Assembly: GCA_033439685.1 (NCBI GenBank)
Contig: JAUEDM010000002.1
Span: forward strand, 5,394,001 to 5,458,000
DNA: 64,000 nt
Reading direction: 5' to 3'
Source: Apodospora peruviana
Taxonomy: Eukaryota; Ascomycota; Sordariomycetes; Sordariales; Lasiosphaeriaceae
In this document: piece after piece, positions 26,638 to 37,638 of the stretch
How the letters are laid out: every line of letters starts with the position of its first letter
Numbering within the stretch: position 1 is the stretch's first letter
Made by a program: the position numbers and the translations under genes
Notes under the pieces: generated by a model
Databases searched by the model: none
Told to the model about the DNA's origin: nothing
Seen by the model: the letters and a program-made list of their open reading frames with translations, nothing else

Positions 26638-27692
26638 CTACCTCCCTTCTATCCGATCATAATTCGCCGAAGGGAACCGCGCATCAGCATCGTACTCGTC
26701 GTGAGTCGTCGGAGCCGCGTACCGACCGCCGCCCGCCACGCTGGGGACATGCGGGTGATACTCGGTATCGTCGTCGAACGGATTGTCCTGTCTAAAAGGA
26801 TTCTCTGGCGCGTTGCTAGCCCCACCATACCCAGCACCACCGCCAACCCCGGGGCTCGGGCCGCCGTACGGGTCCGGCGAGATGCGACTACTCGGAGCGC
26901 CATAAGGGTCCGGCGAGATGCGGGCCGCCGGCGCGCCGTAGGTATCCGCAGAGTAGGGCCCAGCCAAGGGCGTCTCGTGGTCGTGGTCGTCGTGATCGTT
27001 CATGTGGACCGGCGCGTAGGCCTCCTCGCCGTGGGGCGCCATGGAGAAGGCGGCCTTGTCGGGGTCGATGGTGTTTTGGTCGGGCAGAGCAGACTTGTCG
27101 TAACCGGGCAGGCGATGGTTCCATTGATAGTATTTGAGGGTGTAGATGCTCAGGAAGGTGGTGACGCAGAAGAAGAGGCTATATAGAGAGAGGTTTGGAG
27201 TCAGTAGGTGTTGGAACAGAGAAACGGTAACAACATACAAAACGAAAAAGCCCATGGCCACTATAGCCTTGCTAGCACCGCAAACAGATTTGCAGAGTCC
27301 TGCGGTGTTGTAGGCTGCTTGGGTCGAGAAGGCTGAGAGCCAAATGATGGCGAAGATGGCGTCGACCGCTACCATGGCATGCGGTTGAGCAAGCTTGCGT
27401 GTCCGTGGAAATCGGGGAGTGCCCGCGAGGTAGATCCATGCTGGTATCGAGAGGAAGCACTAATAATTCGGAGAAGTCAGTTTTCTCTATATTTTCTCGA
27501 ATTTGGTGGTTTGCGAAACAAACTTACCACTCCGAATGTCCAGCCAATACCCCCGGTGATGGGTGTGTCCTTGTCCCTAAAGACCACGATCTCGAGAATC
27601 CAGAGTACCAAGGCGCAGACGATCTGGGCGATGTGGAAGCCCAGCTTGAGAGCTGGGACATTCTCGGGGTTGAACTCGAATTCGTCCCACAT
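26638..27692 (-). CDS. MARVEL domain membrane protein
   Basis: Three minus-strand exons, 27692-27528, 27459-27239 and 27178-26638, give 308 residues. Four hydrophobic helices follow each other: around LGFHIAQIVCALVLWILEIV, CFLSIPAWIYLAG, AIFAIIWLSAFSTQAAYN and AIVAMGFFVFLFFCVTTFLS. This four-helix arrangement with a central WLSAFSTQAA-type segment fits fungal MARVEL proteins of the plasma membrane or eisosome type (relatives of Nce102 and similar). The cytosolic C-terminal tail is long, hydrophilic and contains a short repeat RISPDPYGAP/RISPDPYGGP plus His/Asp-rich stretches. The last intron (27179-27238, 60 nt, CTGAC branch site) is a multiple of three and free of stops, so an unspliced reading would insert 20 residues into the fourth helix. 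Start chosen at MWDEFEF; a longer in-frame start upstream is less likely. Exact function unknown. Confidence 0.8.
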
Positions 27693-29791
27693 GATGTCCC
27701 AATTTGCTGTTTGATCCCGTAGTTTGTTGTTGTTGTGTGTTGACGATGACGATGGCTGCTGGAGTATCCGTACAAAAGGAGGACTCCCCACACTACTCTC
27801 CGTTCGTTTACCTGTTTGGGTTTATCGCCGTGAAATCCGAAAAGTTGTTCCTGGGAGGAAGAAAGGAAGCCAGTCGCGGAAAGGGGCAAGACAAAGAAGC
27901 AAGAAAGAGTTTCGTTAAAGATGCTCTTGAGGAAAGAGAGGACGCGTGGGTTTCCCGGAGCAGTTGCTTCCAAGCAGAGGTGGTGAGATGGCGCAGGCCG
28001 ACTTCTTCCTTCTTTTTGACTTTTGAGCTGAAGGGGTCACCTGAATCTTGGCGCAGCACCCGCGATTGCGCGCAGCCAACTTTTGGCCGGGAGACCTCTA
28101 ATATCCACTGAAGTTCCACAGGTTGCTGGGCTGCAGCTGCAGTCAATAGGGCAGAGCCACAGGAAGTGACGCCTGTCGAAGGGGCATTGTCTGCGCCACG
28201 GCCAACGGGTGACGTTAGCTCCTGGTTTGTAGCCAACCAGCGGCCTGGTTTCAGAGGAGCGGCTGAGTGTGGGGCGCCAATGTTTCTGTTCACGCAGAGC
28301 AAGATATGCCACTTTGAGGTTTTCTTTCTCGACGATGATCTACCAGATCTCAACAAGCGGCGACATCCATCTGATCCTGTTTGCGGGAGACTCATAACAC
28401 CGACCGAAGCGAAGTTTCATCACATCATCAGTATAATGTTCGAACGGATGACTGTTTTAGAAGCCGCCCTCGACCTTTGAGATGACCCAGGTCGGCTCCA
28501 GCTGTCCACGGTCATACGGAGTATTCCGTATTGTATCAAAATTCCGCAACAAACTAGCAAAAGCCACATCCCAAAACCGACTTTATTGAAATTGTTCTAC
28601 ACCCGTAGATCCGTAGAGATCTGTTGCGATGTCGTTTACGTCCATGCATACCAACGGGCAGATAGACAAACTGCGGTTGTATGAAGAAGAAGCATGAAAT
28701 CTGACAGCGAGGTTTGCTTTGCGGTACACCTTTGCTGAGCTTACCGACTGCGGTATGCAATGCGTCAGCTTCCCCCACCTCACCACTCACCTTCGCACTT
28801 AACTGTACACTATTGAGGGTTGAGTGTATGAACTCGGACTCTTTAACTGTAGGTAGTCATTCAGAAACACAAAACGCCGCAGATCGATTCGATATCTCTT
28901 GACAACGAGGCAGTGTTTGCTGACGCTTAAAATAACAACCAAACAAAAACGGTAGAGAACTACTGAAGAAGATGTGATAGGCCATTCATTCCTTATTGAT
29001 CGGCGAGGATATATGTATGGTACGTGTATATAGTTGGGATTTGCCACTCACAAGTTTAGTTATAGTGCGCGACCGGCACCGAGGTTGTTGGATGGCTGGA
29101 GGGATACCGGTCCCGTCCGATGTCACCGTCAGTCACCGACTTCTTCCGCCGCGATCCATGCTCCGGCCGGTACGGGTGCCTCATCCTGGCCCGCGCCGGC
29201 GCTCGGACTCCATCCCAACTCCGGACACGGAATTGAACCGCATACCTTCCATTATCTTGTCTCAAAACCATATGGCATTTCACTTCACCGGGTTCCATAT
29301 TGTCTCTCAACCGTTTTACTTGATAGTTCGTTCAGTGCTACTATTTTATAACGCTGAAAAGTAGTAACTCAACCCGGGACTCAACGTCCTGCCCTCTCGA
29401 TCCCCTCGGCCGCCTAAATTTTTCATATCCTTTTTTTTCTTTTTTAGAACTCTCGCCATGATTTATAATAATAATAATAATTATAACAACGTAATGTGCT
29501 GGGATGAGATTGATTGATCTGTTCCCTTTTCGATGACAGTGTCTCCTCTCAGGCACGTCTTTGAACCACTTTCCGTCCATCCGACCCTGACCCTGTTCAA
29601 CTTCTTTTTATATAGTTATATGGCAAGCAGGAGGTACTCTGGCTAGATGCTTTCCCACCCTCCTTCTGGTTCTTGTTTTTGATTTCTCCATTATTAGGAT
29701 GAACCCATCGTCGTCAACTTCCACCAAGCCGACCACCACCCATTTTCCCCAGACAGATACCGTGAATAAAATTCCTTTGTCAATCATATCA
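27693..29791. other. 2.1 kb intergenic region
   Basis: Upstream of the MARVEL gene and downstream of the CASTOR-like gene, both on the minus strand. It probably contains the MARVEL promoter and leader. It carries a TACGGAGTATTCCGTA palindromic motif at 28516-28531, an ATA microsatellite near 29466-29480, and a GC-rich segment near 29080-29240. No gene recognised. Confidence 0.5.
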
Positions 29792-31289
29792 CTACTGAAC
29801 CCCGCCCTTCAAAATCTCCAATGCTCTCTCACTCTCCCGGTGAGCCAGAATCACCGCCCCGGCCCTCGCCGTCGACAAGTACGACAGCTCCGCGCTCTCC
29901 ATCATCTGCAAATCCTGCACCAACCGGCCCGCGACCCCCGAAACGATCCCCGTGGCCTCGAACGGCAAGCTCACCAAGTCCAAGAATATCGGCACCAGGT
30001 TTCCGTCGTCCGCCGTCGGCCCGACCAACGAGTCCCCGAATATCCTGAGCAGCGACTTGTCCAGCAGCAAGGACGGCGGGTCGTCCTGCGCCAGCGTCAC
30101 ACTCAAAAACCTGGGTTGCGACACCAGCGCCGAAATGATGCTCGTGTAGAGTTTGGTGTCGACGGTATCCACCCAGCTGGTGCCATGGCCGCCATGCCAG
30201 CCGCCATCCTGTCCGCTGCCACCACCGGCCAGCCCACTACTTCCGCCAAATCCAGATTGGCTGTTGCTGTTATGCCTGCTCCGATTCCTGCGCATCTGTT
30301 CCGAGTAACTGCCGCTGATGCCAGAGTCCTCACGGCCCGAGCACTGGACGAGCCGGAGACCAGGTTCGATGTAGGGCACCACATTGCGCTTCCTAAGCGT
30401 GTCGAACGCGCGGGTCTGCAGTTCTCCCAGGCTCGAAGGCGGGGGGGTGGACGGCGGATCGACACTGTTGCCGCTGCTCTGGCTCGGGCCCCGGCTGTGT
30501 GCCGAAGAGGACGATGATGGACCTGGAGTCTTGAAGGAGGATTCGTCCTCTGAGAAAACAAATCCTCGGGCGAGGAGGGCTTTCACGACGCTCTGTCGGT
30601 CCTTTGTGGGTACGAGAATGAAATCGGAGTAGTATGTTGTGATGAAAAAGATGGGGATGCCGGCCAGGGCTAGCGGGGAGGTCAAGTCAACCACCCTCGA
30701 CCCTGCATCCATCCCGGCGCTGATGACGGAAAGCACGACATAGGAGTCTTTGGATATCGAGACGGTTTTGGCGAGTTCCTTGGGGAGTCGCTTGATGGCT
30801 GGCTCAAAAACATTTTTCGACCACGAGCTGTGGCAAACGATGGAGCACTCGATCGGGGTGACGCTGATGTTCAGGAAGCCATGTTGGTTGTCAATGGTGA
30901 GACCTTCGAGCCCTTCGAGGTCTGGAGACCTGCCATCGGCGCCGAGTGGTTGACTTTGAGGGAGAAGAACTTGAAGGATGGACTGGAGGAAATGTGAATA
31001 GAGATCCAGAGGAATGTGTATCAGGCTCAAGGTTCCATCCTATATAAGAGATCGAAGTTAGCCGATTTATTGACCTGGGAGACTGGAGTATGGAATAGAG
31101 GTCCTTTCCGGCCATCCATGGGTAGACTACATTGAAGTGGCCGAACGCGGATGGTAAAATCACTGGAAACCCGTTTGGCCTAAACAAGCACCCCTATTCC
31201 ATTTTTCATTCTTTCTCTCGCAGGTATGTACTAATTTGAAGGGGAAGTGGTAGAGCGTGACTTACCAAAAAGGATATTTGTGCATTCAT
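29792..31289 (-). CDS. ACT domain protein, CASTOR-like amino-acid sensor family
   Basis: Two exons, 31289-31266 (24 nt) and 31039-29792, join in phase 0 to give 423 residues beginning MNAQISFLDGTLSLIHIPLD. The N-terminal part, including the LSLIHIPLDLY and YYSDFILVP-like segments, matches the tandem ACT-domain architecture of the CASTOR/GATS family; ACT domains bind amino acids. A second ACT-like region lies toward the C terminus (about RFLSVTLAQDDPPSLLLDK onward), with a disordered Ser/Pro/Gly-rich insert between. In animals CASTOR1 reports arginine to TORC1; whether fungal members do the same is not established here. The 226 nt intron is longer than most in this window. An upstream in-frame ATG would extend exon 1 by 16 residues, but the chosen start gives the family-like N terminus. 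Confidence 0.75.
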
Positions 31290-34200
31290 TGTCGGGTCAG
31301 TTTCGTACCCGGGGAAGCGAAATAAAGGTATTCCCATAGAGCAGCTGCTCAATAACGGGTGTGCCCCGTATTGGCTAACCTGCTCAGTCCGACTGAGTGG
31401 TAGTCCAAGGACTGTAACTCGGACGGTGGTAAGACGCAAAGGACTGCCGTCCTTTCAAGCTGATGGATATGATGTTGTTGAAACTCAGCGTGATAATGCT
31501 CGTTTAATCTTTCTTCTCAATCTGACGCTTGTTGGCTTTCTGTATGTTGACTTTGACCAGAGGAAGGATGAAGAGGGAAAAGAGAGGAAGCCCAGACCAA
31601 CCGTTCCGAAACTATGATATAAATGAAATGAGCAGGAAGCAAGCGTAACAAGATCCGCTCAAAACATGAATAAAGGGTTTAGGGAGGCAAGGCTAAGTTA
31701 GGTTGAGCGGAGAGAGAGCAAAGTGACAACTAAAACAGCTGTGTAATAGGTAATCGGACAGGACCCGCAACCCATCCACAGGCCGGATCGCAGAGCAACC
31801 GGAGGAGAGCGGGACGGAAGCTTGGCTTGGGTTGGGACAGAAGAAGTTGGTCGTGATGAGGGTGGTAGCTTTTTTGTAACGAGGTATGCAGTATAGTGGA
31901 AGAGAGGTTGGTTGCATATAGAGGCTCAGGACTAGATATAGCTAGTGCCCCGCACCCGGGAATGAGAGAAGCATCATGGCAGGGTCCGGAGACAGGTTGG
32001 CTGGTACCAAATTAGGTAGGCAAGTGGTCTTGGAAGTGAGAATCCAGGCTAATACCTAAGGTAGGTACCTCTAGACATGGCTGGCGTCCGACTCAGGTAC
32101 GAGGTTCTTCGGTGCCAGGTGGGTTCAGACGAAGCACGTAATATCGTGAAAGCTGCCAGGTCAAAGGCAAATCAAGATTTCATGACAATGCCATGGAGCC
32201 GGCTGGCGACGTAAGTGGACTATAGGTTGGGGGAGTTATGTGCTTGAGGTCGAGTTATGGAATTTGTAGAATGCAGGATGAAATGGGATGCGTGTGAGCT
32301 AAGTGAGCATGCTGCAGGAAGGAGAAGCAAGCAGCGGCCGAAGAGGTTCTCCTCCTCCGAGGGACTCGGGGGACTGTGTGAAGAAGTGTGAACAACGGGA
32401 TATGATAGAGACCTCGGCTGAGGACAACGGATATACTGTAGTAAGGTACGTATATTACATCACGTCTCCAGAACAATATGTACATGTACTTATATAATTT
32501 GACTGGAAGGGCTGTCGTTGGGTTGCGTGTATGAAAGTGCGTCACAAAGAAAGGACTGACTGGTCGTCCAGATGGGATGGTTGGATGTGCTCGATAAGAA
32601 TGGGTCGAGATCCAGAAAGGCGGCCATTCGATCCGGATGGGGCGCCTTCCAAGGGATCACGAGCTAGAAAGCTTTGGGTGCTGCATGCAGCGTGCGTGCA
32701 GGTCGCGGTGGGGTAAAGACGTGGGGGGAGGGGTGAAGGATGGAGGGGAATACGCAAGGGCCAAAGCAAGGGCCAAAAGCAAGGGCCCTGAATTCCCGTC
32801 GAAAGGCGTCTAGAAAGAAAAATAGAGACCTACCTACCTACCTGAATGTGAATATTCGGCTTCTTTCAATGCCACTGTGTTGGCTCGTGAGGTGATCTGT
32901 TTGTGTCAGCAGTTGAAGAAGCACAGGTTGAAAAATTGAGAACTGATATCTCACAATTCAGTACTCCGTATACGGTATTTCTGGCATTGGGATAGCGGCC
33001 CACCTGAGCCCATGCCCCGCACCGAGGTGACGATCTTCAGTGTTTCACCCCTCCTTTTGACCTCTTCACCACAGCGCCGCCACCACACCGGTGAGTAAAG
33101 AGCAAAAACGATGATGACAGCCCACTCAGGTATTTCGTGCCCAGGGCTCAATATCGACTGGCCTCTTTTCTCATTATAACTAGCTCACTGTATGAATTGT
33201 CTCGGGGAGATGAAAGAAACGAGAGACATGCCGAGAGACACGGCAGAACATGTGCCATCGTCCTCAATCGTCTTTGGTTGTACCTGACCTGCTGCAAAAC
33301 AGAGGCGATACAACGCCGCGATGCGCGACACCCGCAAGCAAGCAAACAAGCGGCAAGGAAGATGACGAACGTCCTTCAAAGGGCTTCGAGGTTGCAGCCA
33401 CCCCACGTTGTCGATCAACCGATACCCGCGTGGTTCTTTATTACACCCCGCGAAAAAAGTTATTTGAGATATTGTTTGCCTTTGCGATTCCTTTCTCCCC
33501 CTTTTCTCTCCCCTTGTCTTCTTGCCCGACCCCCATCCGTTGTTCCTGGCTCATACATAATGTGGACGCACCCGGCTGTCCAAATTGGGGTTTTCCGGGT
33601 ATTATCTCGGCAGGATGGTCAAATTCAGGGGGTTTAATGCTATTCTCTAGAATCATGTGGGGTTGATACTGATGGTGGAGGTCGTGAGGATACCCTTCCT
33701 AACCATGCTCAAGAAGGAAGCATCACCATCACCACCGATATCCATCAGAATTGTCCTGCCGTCCTGCGCCAGGTGAGATATGACATGTCCGTCACAGCCC
33801 AAGAGACCAAAACCCCAGACCAGGCCTGCAGCAGTACCGTGAAGAACTGACAATTAAGCACACCGCTAATGCTGGCCGGGACGCCAAAAGATCATGCAAA
33901 ATGCAGGGTCGGCTTCTGCGCGATAGAGAGGTGTGTGACAGGAGAAGACGATAGCGGTGCGGGAGGAAAGCCGCTTGTTCTTCAAACCCTTTCCGCAAGC
34001 TGGTTGCCATTGGTTCATCATACTTTGGCTGGCTTGCCCAGATCGACAAGTCAAAACCTCGGCATCGTAAGGATGATATCGTTGGGCCAGCATGCCGGGT
34101 CACAGCAGCCCAGCGTTATGATGCAAAGGTATCCCGGGGCGGCGGACCACTCGAAATGCGCTCGGCCCGAGCAGGGCTGTTCCGAGACCCGCCACGATAG

Positions 34201-34714
34201 TATCCTCCTCCTTTTGGGTACGTTACAGTCAGGCGTATTCACTTCTATCGCTCGTGGCGGAGGAGAATCGGCTCCCGCCGTGAGCTCATGTTTGCATCAT
34301 GGGGACATCAACCTTGACGAGAAAACATCAATCTCCGATCATGGAGATCATACGGCAGCTTCTCAGTGGATCAGCTTGACCTGTCGTATCGCGTTTGCCA
34401 AGACCTCCCCATGTAGAACAAGTGTTCGGCATCTCTTTCTGTGTTCTACTTGCACGGAAGGTCTTCCTTGCTGCAGACACCTGCAGAGAACAGACGGTAC
34501 CGTTTCCGAAAGGAGAGGCTTTGCATCCACATGCGTCAGTGGACCATTGATTAAGTTGGGGAAGCTCAAGGATTTTGGGCAGTAACGAAAAAAACGAGTT
34601 GTGCAACTCTTCGCAGTGATCCGAGGGGCGGCATCCGATCCATGCTGCTGCAACAAAGCGGCTCTCCGATATCATCTTAACAAAACTACTCTGCCCCATA
34701 CTGAGTGAGTTGCA
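31290..34714. other. 3.4 kb intergenic region, no convincing gene
   Basis: Between two minus-strand genes. It contains the palindromic motifs TACCTAAGGTAGGTACCT at 32053-32070 and TACTCCGTA at 32962-32970, a run of TACC units at 32828-32843, and a threefold GCAAGGGCCAAA repeat at 32754-32787. A plus-strand frame of 238 codons (33869-34585), cysteine-rich but without signal peptide or known domain, is the longest candidate; I do not support it as a gene. The right end includes the 3' region of the methyltransferase gene. Confidence 0.5.
32754..32787. repeat. GCAAGGGCCAAA tandem repeat, about three copies
   Basis: Two full copies of a 12-13 base unit and one partial copy in direct tandem. Non-coding. 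Confidence 0.75.
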
Positions 34715-36520
34715 TTATCTTTTAATGCCAACAACCACAAGATTCCGGGGGCTCTCCCGGTAATCGAAGACCGTCTCCACCCAGCAGTCGCGGACGATAT
34801 CGGAGTGCTCCCTCAAAAACAACCAGCGATCAGTCACGATAAGAGATTCAACCACACATGCGCTGAAAGCCATCAGGCTCCAGATGGCGCTCAACTCCCT
34901 CCTCCGGTCTCGGTACCTGTCCTCGTACTTGGCGATTTCCTCGTCCGTGATAGCTGCCATTCTCTCGCTAATGACCTGGTTGTACTGGCTGAACTCCGAA
35001 TTGGTCGTCAGTTTCGTGATTGCCCCGCGGACATATGCTTTGAAGGACGTGTAGCACTGCTTTCGAAGCGACCCGATAACCACCGGATTGGTGCTCGAGT
35101 TGAAAGGACTTGGCGTCTCGCCATCAACTGATGACTCGTCTTGTTGGTGGTACACCCGCGAGATGACGCCTTTGTCAAGGAAAATCTTTTGCAGCACAGC
35201 GCGGTAAAAATGCCGAGTAAAGAAGCCGTCGCTTTCCTTCTCGGTCCAGTTCTCCGGTGCCTGGCATGCCATCATGCGTGCTGTGATGTTGAAACTGATG
35301 CCGTCGTTCTTGTACGTGGAAAAGAAGTCGCTCATCGGAAAGCCTTGGGGATCACATCTCGCTGATTCTCTGGCGACCCGCGCGTTGACTGGCTGCAAGC
35401 TAGGTCGATGGTACGGCGGTTTGTACGATGGAGGCCCCAGCTTCTCGGTCAGAAGGTTGTAGCAACAACCCACGATTGCGACAGCGTGGATGCATGGGTT
35501 CAAGACCATCGACCGGATGCCGTAGTGAGAAAGGTTACCGCAGGAATGGATAGAAACCGCCATCATCCGCAGATCATCGTCGGGCTTAACTGCGTTCTCA
35601 TAACCCCGTAACTGGGAGATGACACCTCTCAAATCCGCATGCTCTAGCCGGCCGACGACGTACTCGATAAATCCTTTTCCTTCTTCGGCCGTGTATGTGA
35701 CCTGAAGCTCGCTCCGAGACCTGAGGTCGATCGTGGCAATATCCTCGTCTGCTACGCCGAGTGCCTTCGCGGCGCGTTTCAGCGCCTCTTCATCGTTGCG
35801 CTCCGACGGATCAAGGCTCTCAAGAATTCGATGGTAAAGCTTCTTGTTGCGCACCAGCTTTTCCTTGTCAGCAAGGCCTGACAGAATATCAAGATTTTTG
35901 GCGCCGTCCATGTTTTGTTCTTTGCTCTCGACGGCTACTATATGTTTGTTGTAGGGAGGGCTGGCTAGCGTCCGGCCGAGGTAGTTTTGGCCGCTCCCAA
36001 AGTCTACAAGGTGAGTCAACTCCTTGCCAGAAACACGGGCGATATCTTCAGAGAGCCTGTCGATGTAGCCAGCAAAATGAACGACTTCGTGTACTTTCTT
36101 TGTCTTCATCCCCAGAGCTACGGACCTCGGGAGGACGGAAAGCTTGGGCTTATTTGGTCGAAACGACCGCTGGAGAGAAAGCCTTCTGATGTCCTTGACA
36201 TACTGAAGAAGGGACTCGGGCGGACTTCCGGGGTCGCCGCGCTGTGAAGATACCGAGGCGAGATCATCGCGCACAAGAAGGTCCATGAAAGCCATTGGCT
36301 CGCAGTTCACGAGAAAAGATTGCCATTCCGGCGGCACAGCTGTGACGAAGATGCCAGGCTCGCTAGTGAAGAAATCAAGAATGTGGACTCCGCCGCAGAG
36401 GAACTGAAAGATTTCCGAGTTGGTAACGAAATGGACGAGACTCTGGACGTATTCGTCTGGAGACGAGAATTCGTCCGAGTATGGAAGTGGCCGTTCTGGC
36501 CGGGTTGAGAAATCGCTCAT
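34715..36520 (-). CDS. METTL25/RRNAD1-like methyltransferase domain protein
   Basis: A single open frame of 601 residues with no apparent intron. Near residues 169-185 the segment HLVDFGSGQNYLGRTLA is a glycine-rich SAM-binding motif I of the type found in METTL25 and RRNAD1 relatives, followed by an acidic residue in AVESKEQN at the expected motif II place. Further on, VSIHSCGNLS and the segment VGCCYNLLTEKLG correspond to the family's conserved cysteine-containing motifs. The family is annotated as methyltransferase domain 32; the substrate of fungal members is not known to me. It is divergent from the uS13m gene across 362 bp, so the two may share a promoter. Start is the first ATG of the frame. 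Confidence 0.85.
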   Translation of the reverse strand: MSDFSTRPERPLPYSDEFSSPDEYVQSLVHFVTNSEIFQFLCGGVHILDFFTSEPGIFVTAVPPEWQSFLVNCEPMAFMDLLVRDDLASVSSQRGDPGSPPESLLQYVKDIRRLSLQRSFRPNKPKLSVLPRSVALGMKTKKVHEVVHFAGYIDRLSEDIARVSGKELTHLVDFGSGQNYLGRTLASPPYNKHIVAVESKEQNMDGAKNLDILSGLADKEKLVRNKKLYHRILESLDPSERNDEEALKRAAKALGVADEDIATIDLRSRSELQVTYTAEEGKGFIEYVVGRLEHADLRGVISQLRGYENAVKPDDDLRMMAVSIHSCGNLSHYGIRSMVLNPCIHAVAIVGCCYNLLTEKLGPPSYKPPYHRPSLQPVNARVARESARCDPQGFPMSDFFSTYKNDGISFNITARMMACQAPENWTEKESDGFFTRHFYRAVLQKIFLDKGVISRVYHQQDESSVDGETPSPFNSSTNPVVIGSLRKQCYTSFKAYVRGAITKLTTNSEFSQYNQVISERMAAITDEEIAKYEDRYRDRRRELSAIWSLMAFSACVVESLIVTDRWLFLREHSDIVRDCWVETVFDYRESPRNLVVVGIKR

Positions 36521-36882
36521 AGTAGTTTTGTTTGGGACAAGAGGATGTCGGAAAGGAGTGTCACCTCATTGTATGCAGTACAATTACCAATTCTGGTGTT
36601 TTATTGCGAAATTTTCCAAGTTGAAGGTTTTTGAGTTGAAAATTGCTAGAGTAGCTAAGCTAATTTCTGACCTTGCCGTCGTGACTCTTTGCGGTGGTCC
36701 CCGCCAGCTGTCCACCAGTTCTGCCAACTGCCACCATCCAGGATTTATGTGGAAACCTCGAATTCCGATGTACAGGCCATTGTCGTCGCGACGTCTTCAG
36801 CGGACATTCGACTGTGGGCAACGAAGCCACCAGATATGCTCCTATCCAAGAGGTGATTTGTCTGCAGGATCTCAATCAACAT
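36521..36882. promoter_or_regulatory. Shared divergent promoter region
   Basis: Only 362 bp separate the start codons of the minus-strand methyltransferase gene and the plus-strand uS13m gene, so both promoters must lie in or overlap this stretch. No TATA box or known factor site is obvious. Confidence 0.6.
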
Positions 36883-37360
36883 GGTATTTATCCTCCCATA
36901 CCCACGCGCCAAGTTCTCCCAATCGCTCACAATCATGTTCAATTACAGGTGTTCATTCTCGGCGTCAACTTTCACGAGCTGAAGCTCGTCAAGGTGCGAT
37001 TCGCAGCACCACGCACCCCTCGAGTTCCCTCCTAACATTTCCCTTCAGAAAGCTCTCGAGACGTTTTACAACCTTGGGCCGAGCACATCGGAGCGCATAC
37101 TGGCCAAGTACAGCATCCACCCGAGGGCAAAGATGGGCAGCCTGCCGCCTAAGCAGCTTACCGCCCTGACAGCCGAGCTGTCGTCCATGACGATTGAGAA
37201 CGACGCCAAGAAGATCCTTCAAGAAAATATCAAACGCCTGCGCGACATGGGCACGTATCGTGGTAGACGTCACGCCATGAACTTGCCGGTGCGGGGACAG
37301 CGGACGAGGAACCAGAACGCGACGGCGAGATATCTCAACAAGGTGGAGCGGAGAGGTTAG
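36883..37360 (+). CDS. SWS2: Mitochondrial small ribosomal subunit protein uS13m
   Basis: Three exons: 36883-36885 (the ATG only), 36949-36993 and 37049-37360, giving 119 residues. The product starts MVFILGVNFHELKLVKKALE and contains the S13-type helix-turn region (GPSTSERILAKYSIHPRAKM) and the C-terminal basic motif LRDMGTYRGRRHAMNLPVRGQ, which is the conserved rRNA-contacting RGxRH-type segment of the S13 family. It belongs to the mitochondrial 37S small subunit head, and is named SWS2 in budding yeast. Both introns end in CAG and both joins are in phase. That the first coding exon is a bare ATG is unusual but required for the conserved N terminus. It is convergent with the dipeptidase gene downstream (278 bp between stop codons). 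Confidence 0.9.
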
Positions 37361-37638
37361 AATATCGGATTTCATTGCTATACCTATTTGGAAATGTCTC
37401 GCCCTACTACTCGGTTGGTTCGGGAATGATAGAGTGGGCGGCGGTTATAAATGTACGATAAAAGCCAGGTTTCTTCACGCAAACCCTTGTGCTTGCGCGG
37501 GACCACTGGCGCAATAGGAATCATTAGAGTCGAGAGAGCGATAGAGAACCAGTCGCAGTGTTCACGACCTTGGGCTTCTTTATGTACAAACACAATGCGA
37601 CAAAATCTAGACGACATCTAAGGACGATGACCGTTTTA

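Noticed and set aside
29200..29260. B-box-like GGTTCAATTCC on the minus strand
   Set aside because: No A-box or cloverleaf can be drawn upstream; not a tRNA.
33869..34585. 238-codon plus-strand open frame, cysteine-containing
   Set aside because: No signal peptide, known domain or spliceable continuation; third codon positions lack the bias toward C/G seen in the real genes here; overlaps other long frames on the opposite strand.
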